Under the pieces are notes generated by a model. That model saw nothing but the letters and a program-made list of their open reading frames with translations, ran no database searches and was not told the DNA's origin. Of a stretch of 64,000 bases of DNA, positions 1-12,050 are shown piece after piece (the stretch's first letter is position 1; every line of letters starts with the position of its first letter). Origin of the DNA: Liquidambar formosana (Eukaryota > Streptophyta > Magnoliopsida > Saxifragales > Altingiaceae); NCBI GenBank assembly GCA_039720395.1, contig CM077823.1, forward strand, positions 5,508,909 through 5,572,908, read 5' to 3'. The position numbers were made by a program, and so were the translations under genes.

Positions 1-452
1 GGAAATTATTTGATGTACTATGAAGTCGCAGGATTAACATCAAATCATGGTGTAATGTCATCACTTCAAAAAAGTCTGAAAAAACCAATAGAGGAAAAAA
101 AAAAAAAAAAACAAAGGTGGAATCTATCTTCACACTTTTTTTTCTTGTTTTTTTTGCTTTTTTGCTAAATACACACCTCTACATAAATAAAAGTAAAAAA
201 GGCATTTGAAAAAGGTTAAAACGAGTAAAAAGGAATTCAGCCGAAAGGAGGGTGCGGAAGTACACCCACCCCAAAATCATTTTCCCATATAGATACCATC
301 CGAGGGGAGGCCACTACCTGACCTCAGGTGACATAATCACAACTTGAGTTTCCCTTCAAACTCCAAAAGAAACCTAGACGAGCACCGCTTCTGTGGTGCA
401 GTGCTTCACCGCTTCTTCTTCTTCTTCACCGGTTCTCGCCTCTCCCATTCCC
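1..452 (+). promoter_or_regulatory. Upstream region and leader of the amidophosphoribosyltransferase gene
   Basis: This stretch lies directly before the ATG at 453. It is AT-rich up to about 230 and then changes to a mixed, C/T-rich leader with TC and TTC runs, as is common in plant 5' UTRs. The only weak TATA-like candidates are around 180-192 and 285-292. The transcription start cannot be placed from the sequence. Confidence 0.35.
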
Positions 453-2193
453 ATGGCTGCCACCAATCTCTCTCCTCTCTCATCCTCTCTCGAAAAACCC
501 TGCCTCCTCTCTAGAAACCCATCCCAAAACCCTCTCTCTCTCCACCCTAAAACCCTTCAAAAACCCTCCTTCCCTTACAAATCTTCTTCTTCTTCTCCTA
601 ACCCCTTCTCACGTTCTCACAAATCCCCTTTCGTTATTTCCTCAAAAAACCCAATTTCCGACGTTATCTCCACATCTAAAGCATACCCAGATAACCAAAG
701 TATCGACTACGATGATGACGATAAACCCCGCGAAGAGTGCGGCGTCGTTGGCATTTATGGCGACCCCGAAGCCTCTCGCCTTTGCTACCTTGCTCTCCAC
801 GCCCTCCAGCACCGTGGCCAGGAAGGCGCTGGCATCGTCGCCGTGCATAACAACGTTCTTCAATCGGTCACCGGCGTTGGGCTCGTGTCCGAGGTGTTTA
901 GTGAGTCGAAACTCCATCAATTACCTGGCGATTTGGCTATCGGGCACGTACGGTACTCGACTGCAGGCGCTTCTATGCTCAAGAATGTTCAGCCCTTCGT
1001 CGCCGGGTACCGCTTTGGGTCCGTCGGCGTTGCCCACAATGGTAATTTGGTGAATTATCGAACCTCTCCGGGCGGAGCTCGAAGATAATGGATCGATATT
1101 CAATACTGGCTCTGATACTGAGGTTGTACTCCATTTAATTGCAATTTCGAAGGCAAGACCTTTCTTTCTTAGGATTGTCGAGGCGTGTGAGAGGCTCAAG
1201 GGGGCTTATTCGATGGTGTTTTTGACGGAAGATAAACTTGTTGCGGTGCGAGACCCATTTGGGTTTCGCCCATTGGTGATGGGAAGGAGGAGCAATGGTG
1301 CTGTTGTGTTTGCCTCAGAGACTTGTGCACTTGATTTGATTGAAGCCACATATGAGAGAGAAGTTTATCCTGGTGAAGTTTTGGTGGTGGACAAAGATGG
1401 GATTCAATCACTCTGCTTGATGCCCCATCCAGAGCCAAAATCATGTATTTTTGAGCATATTTACTTTGCTCTACCCAATTCGGTGGTTTTCGGGAGGTCG
1501 GTGTACGAATCACGGCACGCTTTCGGGGAGATACTTGCCACTGAAGCCCCTGTTGATTGTGATGTTGTGATAGCAGTGCCTGATTCTGGGGTGGTAGCTG
1601 CACTTGGTTATGCTGCCAAAGCAGGGGTGGCATTTCAACAGGGGTTGATAAGGTCACATTATGTTGGGAGGACTTTCATTGAGCCATCACAGAAGATTAG
1701 GGACTTTGGTGTGAAGCTCAAACTCTCACCAGTCCGGGCAGTATTGGAGGGGAAGAGGGTTGTGGTGGTGGATGACTCAATTGTGAGGGGAACCACGTCT
1801 TCGAAGATTGTTAGATTGATAAAAGAGGCAGGGGCTAAGGAAGTTCACATGAGGATTGCGAGCCCGCCGATTATTGGGTCTTGCTATTATGGAGTGGACA
1901 CACCGAGTTCTGAGGAATTGATATCCAATAGAATGAATGTGGAGGAAATTAGAGAGTTTATTGGGTCAGATTCACTTGCTTTTTTGCCATTTGATAGCTT
2001 GACGAAGTTGTTGGGTAGTGATTCTCCAAACTATTGTTATGCTTGCTTCTCTGGGAAGTACCCAGTCGAGCCAGATGAGGTCAAAGTGAAACGGGTTGGT
2101 GATTTTGTGGATGATGGGTTATATGGGAGTATGGAATCTATTGATGGTGGTTGGGTTCAAGCACCGAGAAATAAGAAAGTGGTTCCCCAGTAG
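453..2193 (+). CDS. ASE: Amidophosphoribosyltransferase, chloroplastic (one frameshift in this sequence)
   Basis: The product makes 5-phosphoribosylamine from PRPP and glutamine, the first committed step of de novo purine synthesis, in plastids (EC 2.4.2.14). I chose the ATG at 453 because it sits in a good context (CCATGGCT) and starts a Ser/Pro-rich, transit-like leader of about 90 residues. The leader ends before the ECGVVGIYG motif, whose Cys (residue 96) should be the N-terminal nucleophile of the class II glutamine amidotransferase domain. HALQHRGQEGAG, GHVRYST and AHNGNLVNYR follow. After the frame change, the phosphoribosyltransferase domain carries the PRPP loop VVVDDSIVRGTTSS near residue 440. 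Cys331, Cys477, Cys528 and Cys531 match the four ligands of the 4Fe-4S cluster in this family. Repaired length is about 579 residues, normal for plants, and the gene is intronless like its homologues. One extra base at 1062-1065 moves the frame and gives a stop at 1086-1088. All downstream codons are intact, so a sequence error or a very recent mutation is likely. Confidence 0.93.
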
Positions 2194-2224
2194 TTGTCGG
2201 CCATGGTGGATGTAATGCTAACAT

Positions 2225-2963
2225 CACCTCCAGTTTTGAATATAGATTATAGATGCTTATTTTGTGAGGGACAGATCAGAATTTAGGAGTATTTTTTATG
2301 TGTGATGCGGTGAGTGAAAGATGTATTCAGGTTGTCTAATTACTATATTTATGTGCTTCATTCGATGAATTGGTACTCCAAAATTTAAAGCTTATACAAA
2401 TTATTGTCTTCTTTCCATTTTGTGTAGTTACGTGTGATATGTTTTTTGGTGTTTTTTCTTTCTTGATGATAGACGAAGAAATATGAACATTAATTTTTGC
2501 ATTCCAGTGTTATATTTTTTAACATTGAATGTTATCTATCCCCACCTATGGTCTGCAATTGATTTCACTGTCTGGAGTTTTTGATTTATATCGCCTCCAG
2601 TTTTGAATGTAGCTTATAGATGCTCATTTTGTGAGGTGCAAATCAGAATTTAGGAGTATTTTCTATGTGTAATGCAGTGAGTGAAAAATTTGGTCAGGGT
2701 TTATCTAATTTCTATATTTATGTGCTTCATTTGATGAGTTGGTATTCCAAAATTTAAAGCTTATACAAATCATTGGTCTTCTTTCTGTTTTGTGTAGTTA
2801 CGTGTGATATGTTTTTGGTTGTTTTTTCTTTCTTGATGATGGAGAAAATAATATGAACATTAATTTTTGCATTGCCATTGTTATATTTTTTAACATTGAA
2901 TGTTCTCTGTCCCCACCTATGGTCTGCAATTGATTCCACTGTCTGGAGTTTTTGATTAATATC
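2225..2963 (+). repeat. Tandem duplication of about 367 bp downstream of the ATase gene
   Basis: Two head-to-tail copies (about 2225-2592 and 2593-2963) start with CCTCCAGTTTTGAAT and end with CTGTCTGGAGTTTTTGATT. They differ by scattered substitutions and small indels. The first copy begins about 32 bases after the ATase stop, so it probably includes the 3' UTR and polyadenylation region, which is now duplicated. Confidence 0.85.
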
Positions 2964-5430
2964 TCTCTACTACGTTCAAAGTTTCAAACAGCTTGTGTGT
3001 ATTCTGGTGGTTTATCTATCTGGTTGTTCAACATTCATTCTGCTTACTAGATAGATGTTAATGGCGCAGGCAACCATATGTCAATTAGATGGTCTCATAA
3101 CAAAGGATGCAGTATATTCTATAGTTTCATGATTTAAGTTAAATCATTGAACATATCTTAAAAATTTCCCATGATTTGACTACGGCCCATACTTAATTTC
3201 AATCGGTGGCTTTGGTTTTTAAACAGCTTCAGAGAATTTTAGGATACTGACGTGTAGATTGTGTCTATGACTCTATGTGCACTTGTGTGTCATGGTTGCT
3301 TGATGTTAAGGTAACTACTAATGTTGGGGATAAGTGAAGTGAGAGCCCAGAGGTCATCACACTATCTTCTAACAGAAGATGCAGTGTGATCTATGGATCC
3401 ATGATATAACAAAATTCTATAAATTTGCCATATTTTGGCTTTATGCTGGAGCTAGTGGGTAACTACTAATAGTGACCATGATCACTGGACTGCCAAATTA
3501 GAAAATTTTGTAAATATTCAATACATAGGCAACCAATAAAGAAGTTTTAGCCTTTTTCCTTTTTGGAAAAGAAAAGATCTTTTTAAGGTAAGCATAACTG
3601 TAAGTCATTGCTCAAAGAATTAAATGGCCATAAAAAAAATATAGAAGAAAATAATCTAATTCACTGGACCAACTAATGCGTAAAATGGTGACATGTCATT
3701 TGACTAACAAGTGAAAACAACTCAAAAGGAATTTGATGGCAACATCGTCTTAATTTTATTTAGCTGAAATGAATTTTCTCTTGATTGAATCTGGTAGGCT
3801 TATTAGTGAGTTCATTATGGCTCTTTTTGGTTCTTGGAATTTATGAGGGAAAAATAAAAATTGAGGTATTTTTTCCCCTTGGTTGGTTTTGTGGGAAACA
3901 GGGAGGGAAAAAGTTGTGGAAAGAGTGGGGCAAAATCTAATTTTTTTGATATAAAATATTTTCCTGTTAAAAAGGTGAAGAAATTGGGGGAAATTCATGG
4001 GCACAGTTATGTCAGCCTATTATCGGGCTTGAAGTCACTCACCCCTCACATCTCTTGTGGCAATGCAACCAACATTGATGACCTTTAATTGGCACTTCCA
4101 CTGGCGACCCTGGCCTGCGACCGCCATAGAAGACCTCCGACCATCAACCTCTGATTGGGGACCATTTTCTCCTATTGGAAATCTCTGATTGTTGACCACG
4201 TCCTTCAACCAGCAATTTCTAATCAGCAACTCTGATCAATAGTTTAAATCATCAACCTCTAATCAGGTGTGTTATGTCTATCTTGCTTTATATTTCTCTA
4301 TAATCATATTCTTATTCTCATTAGTTTCCCAATCTTAAAGCCCATTTTGTTGTAATTGATTTTGGTTGTTAAGTATTTATGAACTCTAATCTATGTGCTG
4401 ATAAAAAAATCCAATCTATGTGATTCTGTATTGAGTAGAATTGAATTGCTTTGTCTGATGGTTGCATGTGGAAGTGCTTTGACATTTGAATAAGCGTACC
4501 AAGTGTGTGATAAAATTGCTAAGGTCCTGACCATAAAACTTGAAGGACTTCATATTCTAAACCCTCCTTGCTACTTCTGACGTGCCTTCGTTCCCATAGG
4601 CTTTCTGTATTTGAAGTGATGGTTTCTGATTTGCTGATAAAGTTCTAATTGCCATTCATAGCGAAGATATTGTGTCCATGTGTTTTGAGTGATGACTATA
4701 TCTTTTTTGCATGTCAGCAAGCATATGCTACCATTTTTATCCTACATAAAATTGCATGTTTGAGCCTATGAATTGTCAAAGTTTAGTACTAATAGGTAAA
4801 ACTATTCACATTTAGAAGAAAGTAAGGGAATATTGCATGTTGCAAACTTACTTGGCTCTGCCTGCTCACATACAATTGTTAAGATTTATAAGTTCTTTAT
4901 GTTGATCCTGCATTAAGCAATTTGTTTTCCTGCAAAAGATAACGCAAGATTCAGCTCTGGCATGCTGAAACCAATACATATTTCTTGTGTATGTTTTGGC
5001 ATGCTTTTTTTTATTTTTTTGGCTCAAAATGCTCGTCTAGCATGTGCTATATTTTTAAGGTTAAAAGATTAAGAGCTTGGGGTAAGGAGTCATTTTAAGT
5101 GGAATGGAATGTTTCCAGCACATGTGAATGGCAGATCAGCTGAGCTGATCATGTCTTAGTCCTACAATCCTGATATTTTGATATTCATTATTTTATGGCT
5201 TTCAATTGGTTCAAGTCATGGAGGGCTCATGAGCATAGCATTTTACAAAAGGCACAGCTTAGAAAATTAATTAGCTTTTAAATTTGATTTGATCTTAAGT
5301 TGTTGATCTCGTGAAGAGGATAGAAGTGGCCTTTGAGGGTTGAACTGTTTTTTAACATGGATTTGTTGAATACCTTGCATTTCAAATAAAGAGGTAGATA
5401 TGATGTCACTGTAAAATCAACATATATATA
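2964..5430. other. No gene recognised
   Basis: This is AT-rich intergenic DNA. Short reading frames near 3756-4229 carry no recognisable domain, and both strands are closed by frequent stops. A pyrimidine-rich stretch with repeated 'ATCAACCTCTAATC'-like words lies at about 4135-4265. I see nothing else. Confidence 0.5.
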
Positions 5431-5432
5431 CA

Positions 5433-5541
5433 GAAAGAGAGAGAGAGAGAGAGATAAAGAGAGAGATAGTGTGTCTGTTTAACATCAGGTGCACCTGATG
5501 CAAGTTACTTGATGCGAACTTGCATCAGGTGCACTCCAAAA
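5433..5541. repeat. (GA)n tract followed by a perfect 18-bp palindrome
   Basis: A (GA)n microsatellite (about 5433-5466) is followed by CATCAGGTGCACCTGATG at 5483-5500, an exact palindrome. The half-word TTGCATCAGGTGCACT is repeated at about 5520-5535. This looks like one end of a small palindromic transposon, but I could not find the matching other end. Confidence 0.5.
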
Positions 5542-5971
5542 CTCTAACCCGCGACTCATATTCTGTGAAATCAACCATTGGATTAGATAGCCATCTCATG
5601 TAAGCGATTCATGCCAAAAATCAAGTAGATCAGAGACTGATTGCTATTCGATTCAAGACGTACATTTTTTAATCAATAACTTATTTATAGGTTTTTAATG
5701 CCCCCCTCCCTCTTTAGCCGGGGCCAAAAGGAAAAAAATGGACACAATTTTTGCTCAATTTTTAACATGATTCACTCAGCACCTTGTTATTCATGCCTCA
5801 CCGACTTTAGGTTTTTTATTCTTAACTCCTCAAGATTTCAGTTCAAACTCAATGAAACAAAGCTCAAGAACCCAGTATGGATGGAGCTGGCATTTCCATA
5901 CAACCTGCATCAACGGCTTAAGAATTGTGTAAAAAATTGAGTGCAAAAATGGTGTCCCCTAATATAACCTT

Positions 5972-6015
<44 letters not shown>

Positions 6016-9000
6016 GGTGTATAGATAACACTACTATATAAAGAGGAGTTTCTCCCTATCCTCCCAAAAAAAAAAAAGAAAAGAAAAAAAAGAAGAGGGA
6101 GTTTCTCCTTAAATTTTTTACATTTTAACCTTTTATATTTATGAATATAACTTGTACAATTTCCCTCCATGTTTCTCTTTTGCTCTTTGTCTTCACTGCA
6201 CCGCCTCACATATTCAACTCTTACTCTTCTTCACTGCACTGTTTCACCAATTCATTAAATTTATACTATTTTCGCCTTATCTCTTCTGATTTTTATTTTT
6301 AACTGTCTACCTCAAAAAGTAAGAAATCAATAAGGGTTTTTTCTTCAAATCTCTTGCCACGTGGCTCATCTCTTCATTAACAAAGGTAATTTATCTTTTC
6401 TTCAATTCCCGTTGGCTATCTTTCATTTAACTTGTTGTGTTTTTTTTTTTTTTTTCCTTAATTAGGTATTATGCTTTGGATTACCCATTGTTTGGTTGCT
6501 GGTTACTGGTTGCTGATTGCTGAGAAAGTGGTAAAAAAAGAAAATATGTAGTGTATTTGACTATTTGTAATGTGTGTGTGTGCTTTTTCCCCCTGATTAT
6601 TTGTATAGAAAATGGGATGTGTGTCAGTTTGTTAATGGGTATGAGCTCTTTTTCTTAATGAGAGATTATGAATCTGTCTCACCCATTCTGCCAATCATTA
6701 CCATATTTTTTTATCGGCTTGCATTATGTACTACTTTATTTTCTCTTGCAGTCCCATGGAGATGGTTTTATGATTCTATGTTGGATTGCTGCTAGCTTTT
6801 GTCAAATATTGAAGTAGAAGGCATACATCCTTACGGTTTGATCATGGATATTGAGGCATCCATGAAGGTTAGAGAGTGAAGGAAAATGGTTTCTTCTTAA
6901 GTACTGAAGGTAAAATATCTTCTGATTTCTTTTAGATTCTTTATTCCTTTCTTGCTCTAATTGTAGGTAAGAAGATTATTATGATTGCAATTTACAGCAA
7001 TAAGTGGTTATATGTCCATAACTCCTTTTCTTCAACTTTTCAATGAATTTAGCCTGTAGCAGCAGGTAGTCATATCATGAATTATTAAAAAGAGAAAAGG
7101 GATTTTTTTTTTCCTTTTTTTTTTTTTTTTGGTTTTTGCTCATGCTAAATCTCCTTTTTCTGCATAGCTTAATAAGAGGAAAGATGATTGAGATACTCAT
7201 TAAGCACCCCAAATGAAATAGCATAAGTTTATCTACCAAGCAAATTTCTTATGGAATGTGAATTCCTTAAAAATTTATTTAGATGTAAATTACTGTAAAT
7301 GTTTTCTCTTTTCAAAGTTAAATAGGTCAATGTGTGAATCTTTCTGTCTCTCTAACTGTATTTAATATATGTTTTACTATCATTTACCATCAAAATGATA
7401 ATATCTGCCTAAGAGGAGATGAAGCCACAGTAACTGGCCTATGCTTATTATAAAAACGTTCTTGCAAATTATAACTACATTCTTGTCATATTTCTCCTGA
7501 TTCTTCAACTAATAGCTTTTATTTTGTTTTGAAATTAGTTTTTATTTGTTATTTTCTCACATAATTCCTTTACTGTTCCAATGTTGTATTTCCGCATAAT
7601 GATCAACTTAAAGTACACTGGACTATGCTTATTATATGAATCTCAATCTTAATGCACCTATTGAGCAAGAACTTTTTATTTTTATTAATTTATTTATTTT
7701 TGGAATACAAAGTTAACACCAGATGATCAGAGTTTGTTAGCCAAAAAATCTCTTATATCCTTGACCTAAAAAATTTTAGGTCTTGGATAAATTTTTGTTC
7801 CATTCTCATGCCTGTCTCCGTGCTATAATGATAATTTAATTCTTACAATAGTTTCGTTCATTTTTCTTTGTGCTTGCTACTCATTAACTAAAATGCACCC
7901 TTCTAATATTATGATATGAAAATTGGCCCACTACTTATACTTTTGTAGATTAGAGTTGTTTCTTATAATGATTTTACTTAAGTTTTTGGGTGTCATAAGC
8001 CATATTAAAACTATTTCTCTTTGAAAAGTTTATGAATTCGTCCTAGTTATTTTTCACTTTGGATGCAAAGTTAATTTTTATCAAAATTTACTCGGGAAGA
8101 AAATTTCTTTGATCTATGAACTTTTTAAGTGTGATAAATATCTGTTACTCAATTGATATATATTTGTTCCTCAATTATTAAGTAATCTATACAATTAGCA
8201 ACCGAGCACGCACAACACATGGTTGCTAACTAGTATATGAGGCAAACATACCACTCTAGTCAAACTAAAACCAAAAAATAAAAAAGAAAAAAAGAAAACT
8301 GCTTTAGTCAAACTTCACAAGCTGAATTTCTTCATTGCATATTTAACATGCTTCACAAGGTGCCACAGCAGGTGCCAACACTGGCGGAAGTCTCCACCCC
8401 CGCTCTCCATAGGAATTTGGAGTACAATCCTCTGGAGCTGCAGATTTGGGAAGAAGGGCTATCTTGTATCTATATAAACCTTACCTAATCTAAGATATGG
8501 TTGAATGCAGTGCCATCTAAGGTGGCTTGTTTGTGTGGGTAGTGGCTAAGGTGAGATTCATCTCCATTAACAACCACTTATCTTTTGTGATGCCCAATTG
8601 GTATGTGATGTGCAATAAGGGGGGTCAGAATCGGTGAGTAACCTTTTTTTTTTCTTTTTTTTTCTTTTTTGCATTGTAAAGTTTCCTGATATCTTTGGTA
8701 CAGTTGCTTTCAGCGTTTTGGGATTTTTTGGGTTTTGCTTCAATCTCCTTTTATTACTGATTGAGGGATGGTGAGATAGAAGCACAACCTCTTTTGTGGT
8801 CTTGGTGTGGAAAATTATCCCCCATGCTATTTTTTGGTGGGTTTGGAAGGGAGCGGAATAGGAGAAATTTTGAAGAGGAGGAATGGTCATTGGGGAGAAT
8901 TAGGAAAGGATTTTTTAATTTCAATTTTGAATGGGGAGACCTGGTGGGCTTTGCCAGTTGAGCTTCTTTTCAATTTCTTGTGGATGCTTTACACTTATAG

Positions 9001-10476
9001 TTTGTACTGAAGTGAGCTTTAAACTTACAGTTTGGCTGACATTAGCATGGCTTGTAACCATAAAAGAATATCAAGCCTTTTGCTGATTATCTGTGTTCAT
9101 TTATTTATTTTTTCTTCCATTTAATAGAATACCTCATAATTATTGACTGTATCAATAAATGAAAATAAAATTTAGCATTAGTTCTGTTATCTCTTCATTT
9201 TGTGTCAATAAATGAGAATAAAATTCATCCAATTCAAAAAAGCAGCTGGATTAAAGTTGAAAAAGTGAAGGAACTTATAAGAAAGAAAAATAGGCCTGTC
9301 TTCAGTAGTCTGCCTCTAGGCCCCCTTTAATATTTATCTATGACGCTTCACTAGGTAACTTGGCAAAATGTCCTCTTATCCAAAGTTTACGAATTTCTCT
9401 CCTTTTTGGACTGCCCAGAATATTGCATTCATAGAAGATCTATTGAAGTGATGTGCCTTGGTTTTGGTTGTAATGTATAGTTGTATGCCATGGAATGTGT
9501 AGTAGGAAAGCACACTGGAAAATCAGGATCCTTAGGAGCGACTGGCATTCAAGTTTTTCTGTTGAAGTATGTTGACTAGGCTTCTACAAATATAGGAATA
9601 GAGTTGAATGTTTAAGCTGATAGAAGTTGAATTGTTACTATAACTTGAATCCTGATTTAGGAACATTATTGTCTTTGTATTCGAACCAAAGTAATTCTAG
9701 ACAGCTTCGAATAACATATCAACTTCTATATAGACTCCATTTAGGATTTGTTTGGACTTAGACAAAAAAGCTTTTCCTGGGAGATTATAAACTACTGGTC
9801 AGAGAAATTTTTTTTCCCCTTTTTTTAAATGGGGAGGGAAAGTCCAAAAGAGGGTAACAGTTTTCTCTGGAAAGAAGGAAAAGAGTAAAAGGATAGAAAA
9901 TTAAAGGAAGGATAGCAGATTGAATCTAATGCTAATTTCAGATACAAAGACATGAGGCATAGGATTTCCATGAAAATTCCTCTTTTAAGAGGGTACCACC
10001 TCTTTGCTAAAAAGACTTCTTCTGAATTTTCTCTATTCCTTGACTTAAATAGTAAGTAGCACAAAGTAAAAGCAGCATTAATCATTTGATTTCCACATGT
10101 TCAATTGATTTTGAAGGATGCAAATTGGGCTCCAAAGATGAGGTTGGCAATGATGTGCATGGCATTGGTAGTGAGAAGCAGGAAAAGCTTACGAACAAGG
10201 ATAGACCTGACCATGGTGTGTGAACTCCTCTTTGTTGTTCAGATGGATTACATGCCAGTCATGATCGAGTCTTCGTCATCCTCTGCTTCTCAATTTACAC
10301 AGTTACTATTAGATTCCTCAGAAGGTGTGGCCATTCCTTACCATAGGTCTCCTCAGTTAGTAACGCTGGGGATTTGTTGTAGTGCATGGTGATTACAGTA
10401 ATGTCGCAGTGCAGCTTGACGTGTTTCTAGTTTTGGCATCGGTTGTAATTTTCCTTCTCTGTGTCTGTCTTTCAGG
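5501..10476. other. No gene recognised; simple repeats
   Basis: About 5 kb of AT-rich DNA without a convincing coding region. It holds a (GT)n tract at 5976-6020 and several T- and A-runs (for example 6439-6456, 7108-7131 and 8647-8670). Short open frames at 6574-6795, 8567-8961 and 9825-10392 show no domain that I recognise. Remnants of a decayed gene between 8750 and 10400 are possible but cannot be supported. Confidence 0.45.
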
Positions 10477-10972
10477 GATTCATGGAGAAATGAAAGTTGA
10501 CATGTTGAGTACAAGGAGTGGGGATGTTAAAAAATTTAGAAGTGGATGTAGTAGTAGTTCTTGTTTGCATAATGGCTATTTTTTTTTTCAGAACCTCGTC
10601 TTAGACATTGCCTTTATGTGTGTGGCATAACTGATGTGTGCTTTTTTTGCAGGCTCCCATAAACACATTGGTTGCCATGGACCAACACATGGTGTGAAGG
10701 ATGTTATGCCACACACATACAGGGGGATTCATGGAGAAATGAAAGTTGACATGTCAAGTACAAGGACTGGGGATGCTAAAATTTGTGGAAGTGGATGTAG
10801 TAGTTATTCTTGTTTTCATAATGGTTATTTTTTCTTTTAAAACCTCATCTTAAACATTGCCTGTATGTGTGTGGCATAACTGATGTCTCTGCTTTTTTTG
10901 CAGGCTCCCATTAACACATTGGTCGCCGTGGACCAACGCATGTTGTGAAGGATGTTGATGATTCTTTGATTA
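10477..10972 (+). repeat. Tandem duplication of about 248 bp with exon-like edges
   Basis: Two direct copies start at 10477 and 10725 (GGGATTCATGGAGAAATGAA). Each contains the run GAAAGTTGACATGT..AGTACAAGGA, then a T-rich tract ending in TTTTTTTGCAG, then GGCTCCCAT.AACACATTGG. The TTTTTTTGCAG words resemble 3' splice sites, so this may be a duplicated exon-intron unit of a decayed gene. The encoded peptides match no family I know. Confidence 0.7.
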
Positions 10973-11437
10973 TAAGCGAGGGGAAATCTTCAAAAGTGGG
11001 GCTCCTTCTGGTTATGGTTCCCATGAGGTGCTTGGGTTTGTTTTGGGTGTCAAGCATGCACCACCATTTCCTATGCTTTGCTCATATGTTGAGTGCTAAT
11101 TAGTTTGTAATCTTTTCAATATTTATGCAGAAACAAGTTTGGGTTCAGAAGTCAAGTTCTTGTTCTTAGTATTTCCAATATTGGTAAGCTTTTCCTTCTT
11201 AAATATCTACTTTTCTCCTTGTCTTACATGTGGAGAGGAAGGTACAGATGTTACACTTGTAAATCAAAATGCTCAAAGAGTGCCCAACAAATGCAGTGAA
11301 ACGGCCCTTCAATAATTTCTTATTAAGAACAAACACAATGTCTAGAAAGTGTGTCATTTTTTGTAGTCACTTTATTGGAAGTTAAGGGACAGTGCCTGGA
11401 AGTATTGGTGTTGGGCGTCAGGAAGTAGGAATGTTGG

Positions 11438-12050
11438 GATTTTTTTTTTTTGTTTTTTGGCTATTAATGATGGAAAAAAAGAATACAAGCAAAACAGAGA
11501 AAAAACACCCAAGAAAAAACAAGAACCAAAACAAAACAAAAAGAAATCAGTCCCGACTGCAACCATCAAGACTGCAGAATTCAAAAAGTGATTCTGGGAG
11601 AGCACTGGAAGGTAAGAACCCAGCAAAGCCGTGTAGAGAGACCAACTCGCCATCGCATGAGCGGCCCTATTAATAATTTTTGGCACCTTACGGAATAGAG
11701 AGCAAGGGGTATCCTTAAGACCAGCCACTATATCACAAATAATAATTTCTATTGCCCAAGGGCAACAATGTGGAGCATAAATACTCGTAACAACATTAAG
11801 GGCGTCCCCTTCAAAGATGCATTTATCTCAACCCATAATCTTAGCAACCTTTAAGGCCAATCTAGCCGCCTCTGCTTCTGCCAATAGAGGATCTGAACCC
11901 ATAACTTGGATAGCCCAAGCACCTAAAACTTTTCCATGATTATTCCGTGCAACACAAGTAGCACAAGAATTATTTGCCCCTACCGCAGCATCAAAGTTGA
12001 GTTTCATGAATGCCTCTAAGGGGAGTTCCCATCGGACAGGCACCTCTGTG
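11438..12050 (-). mobile_element. LINE 3' fragment, 5'-truncated, with RNase H remnant
   Basis: On the minus strand the fragment runs from an RNase H-like coding part to an A-rich end, seen as the T-run at 11439-11451 on the plus strand. It is heavily truncated at its 5' side. Plant L1-type LINEs usually carry this RNase H module after the reverse transcriptase and the zf-RVT domain. Confidence 0.6.
11828..12043 (-). pseudogene. RNase H-like domain fragment of a plant LINE
   Basis: The 71-residue open stretch contains LKLNFDAA-like (MKLNFDAAVG), VARNNHGKVLGAWA and AEAEAARLALKVA. These are the first strand, the hairpin and the AE..A helix of the reverse-transcriptase-associated RNase H fold. 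The catalytic Asp of NFDAA and Glu of LLAEAEA are present. The C-terminal half is missing, so it cannot be active. Confidence 0.7.

Noticed and set aside
1196..1657. Antisense open frame within the ATase gene
   Set aside because: It is a shadow of the strongly conserved plus-strand coding region and has no homology of its own.
4035..4229. Small open frame after 4 kb
   Set aside because: No domain, and repeated ATCAACCTCTAATC-like words make it a low-complexity artefact.
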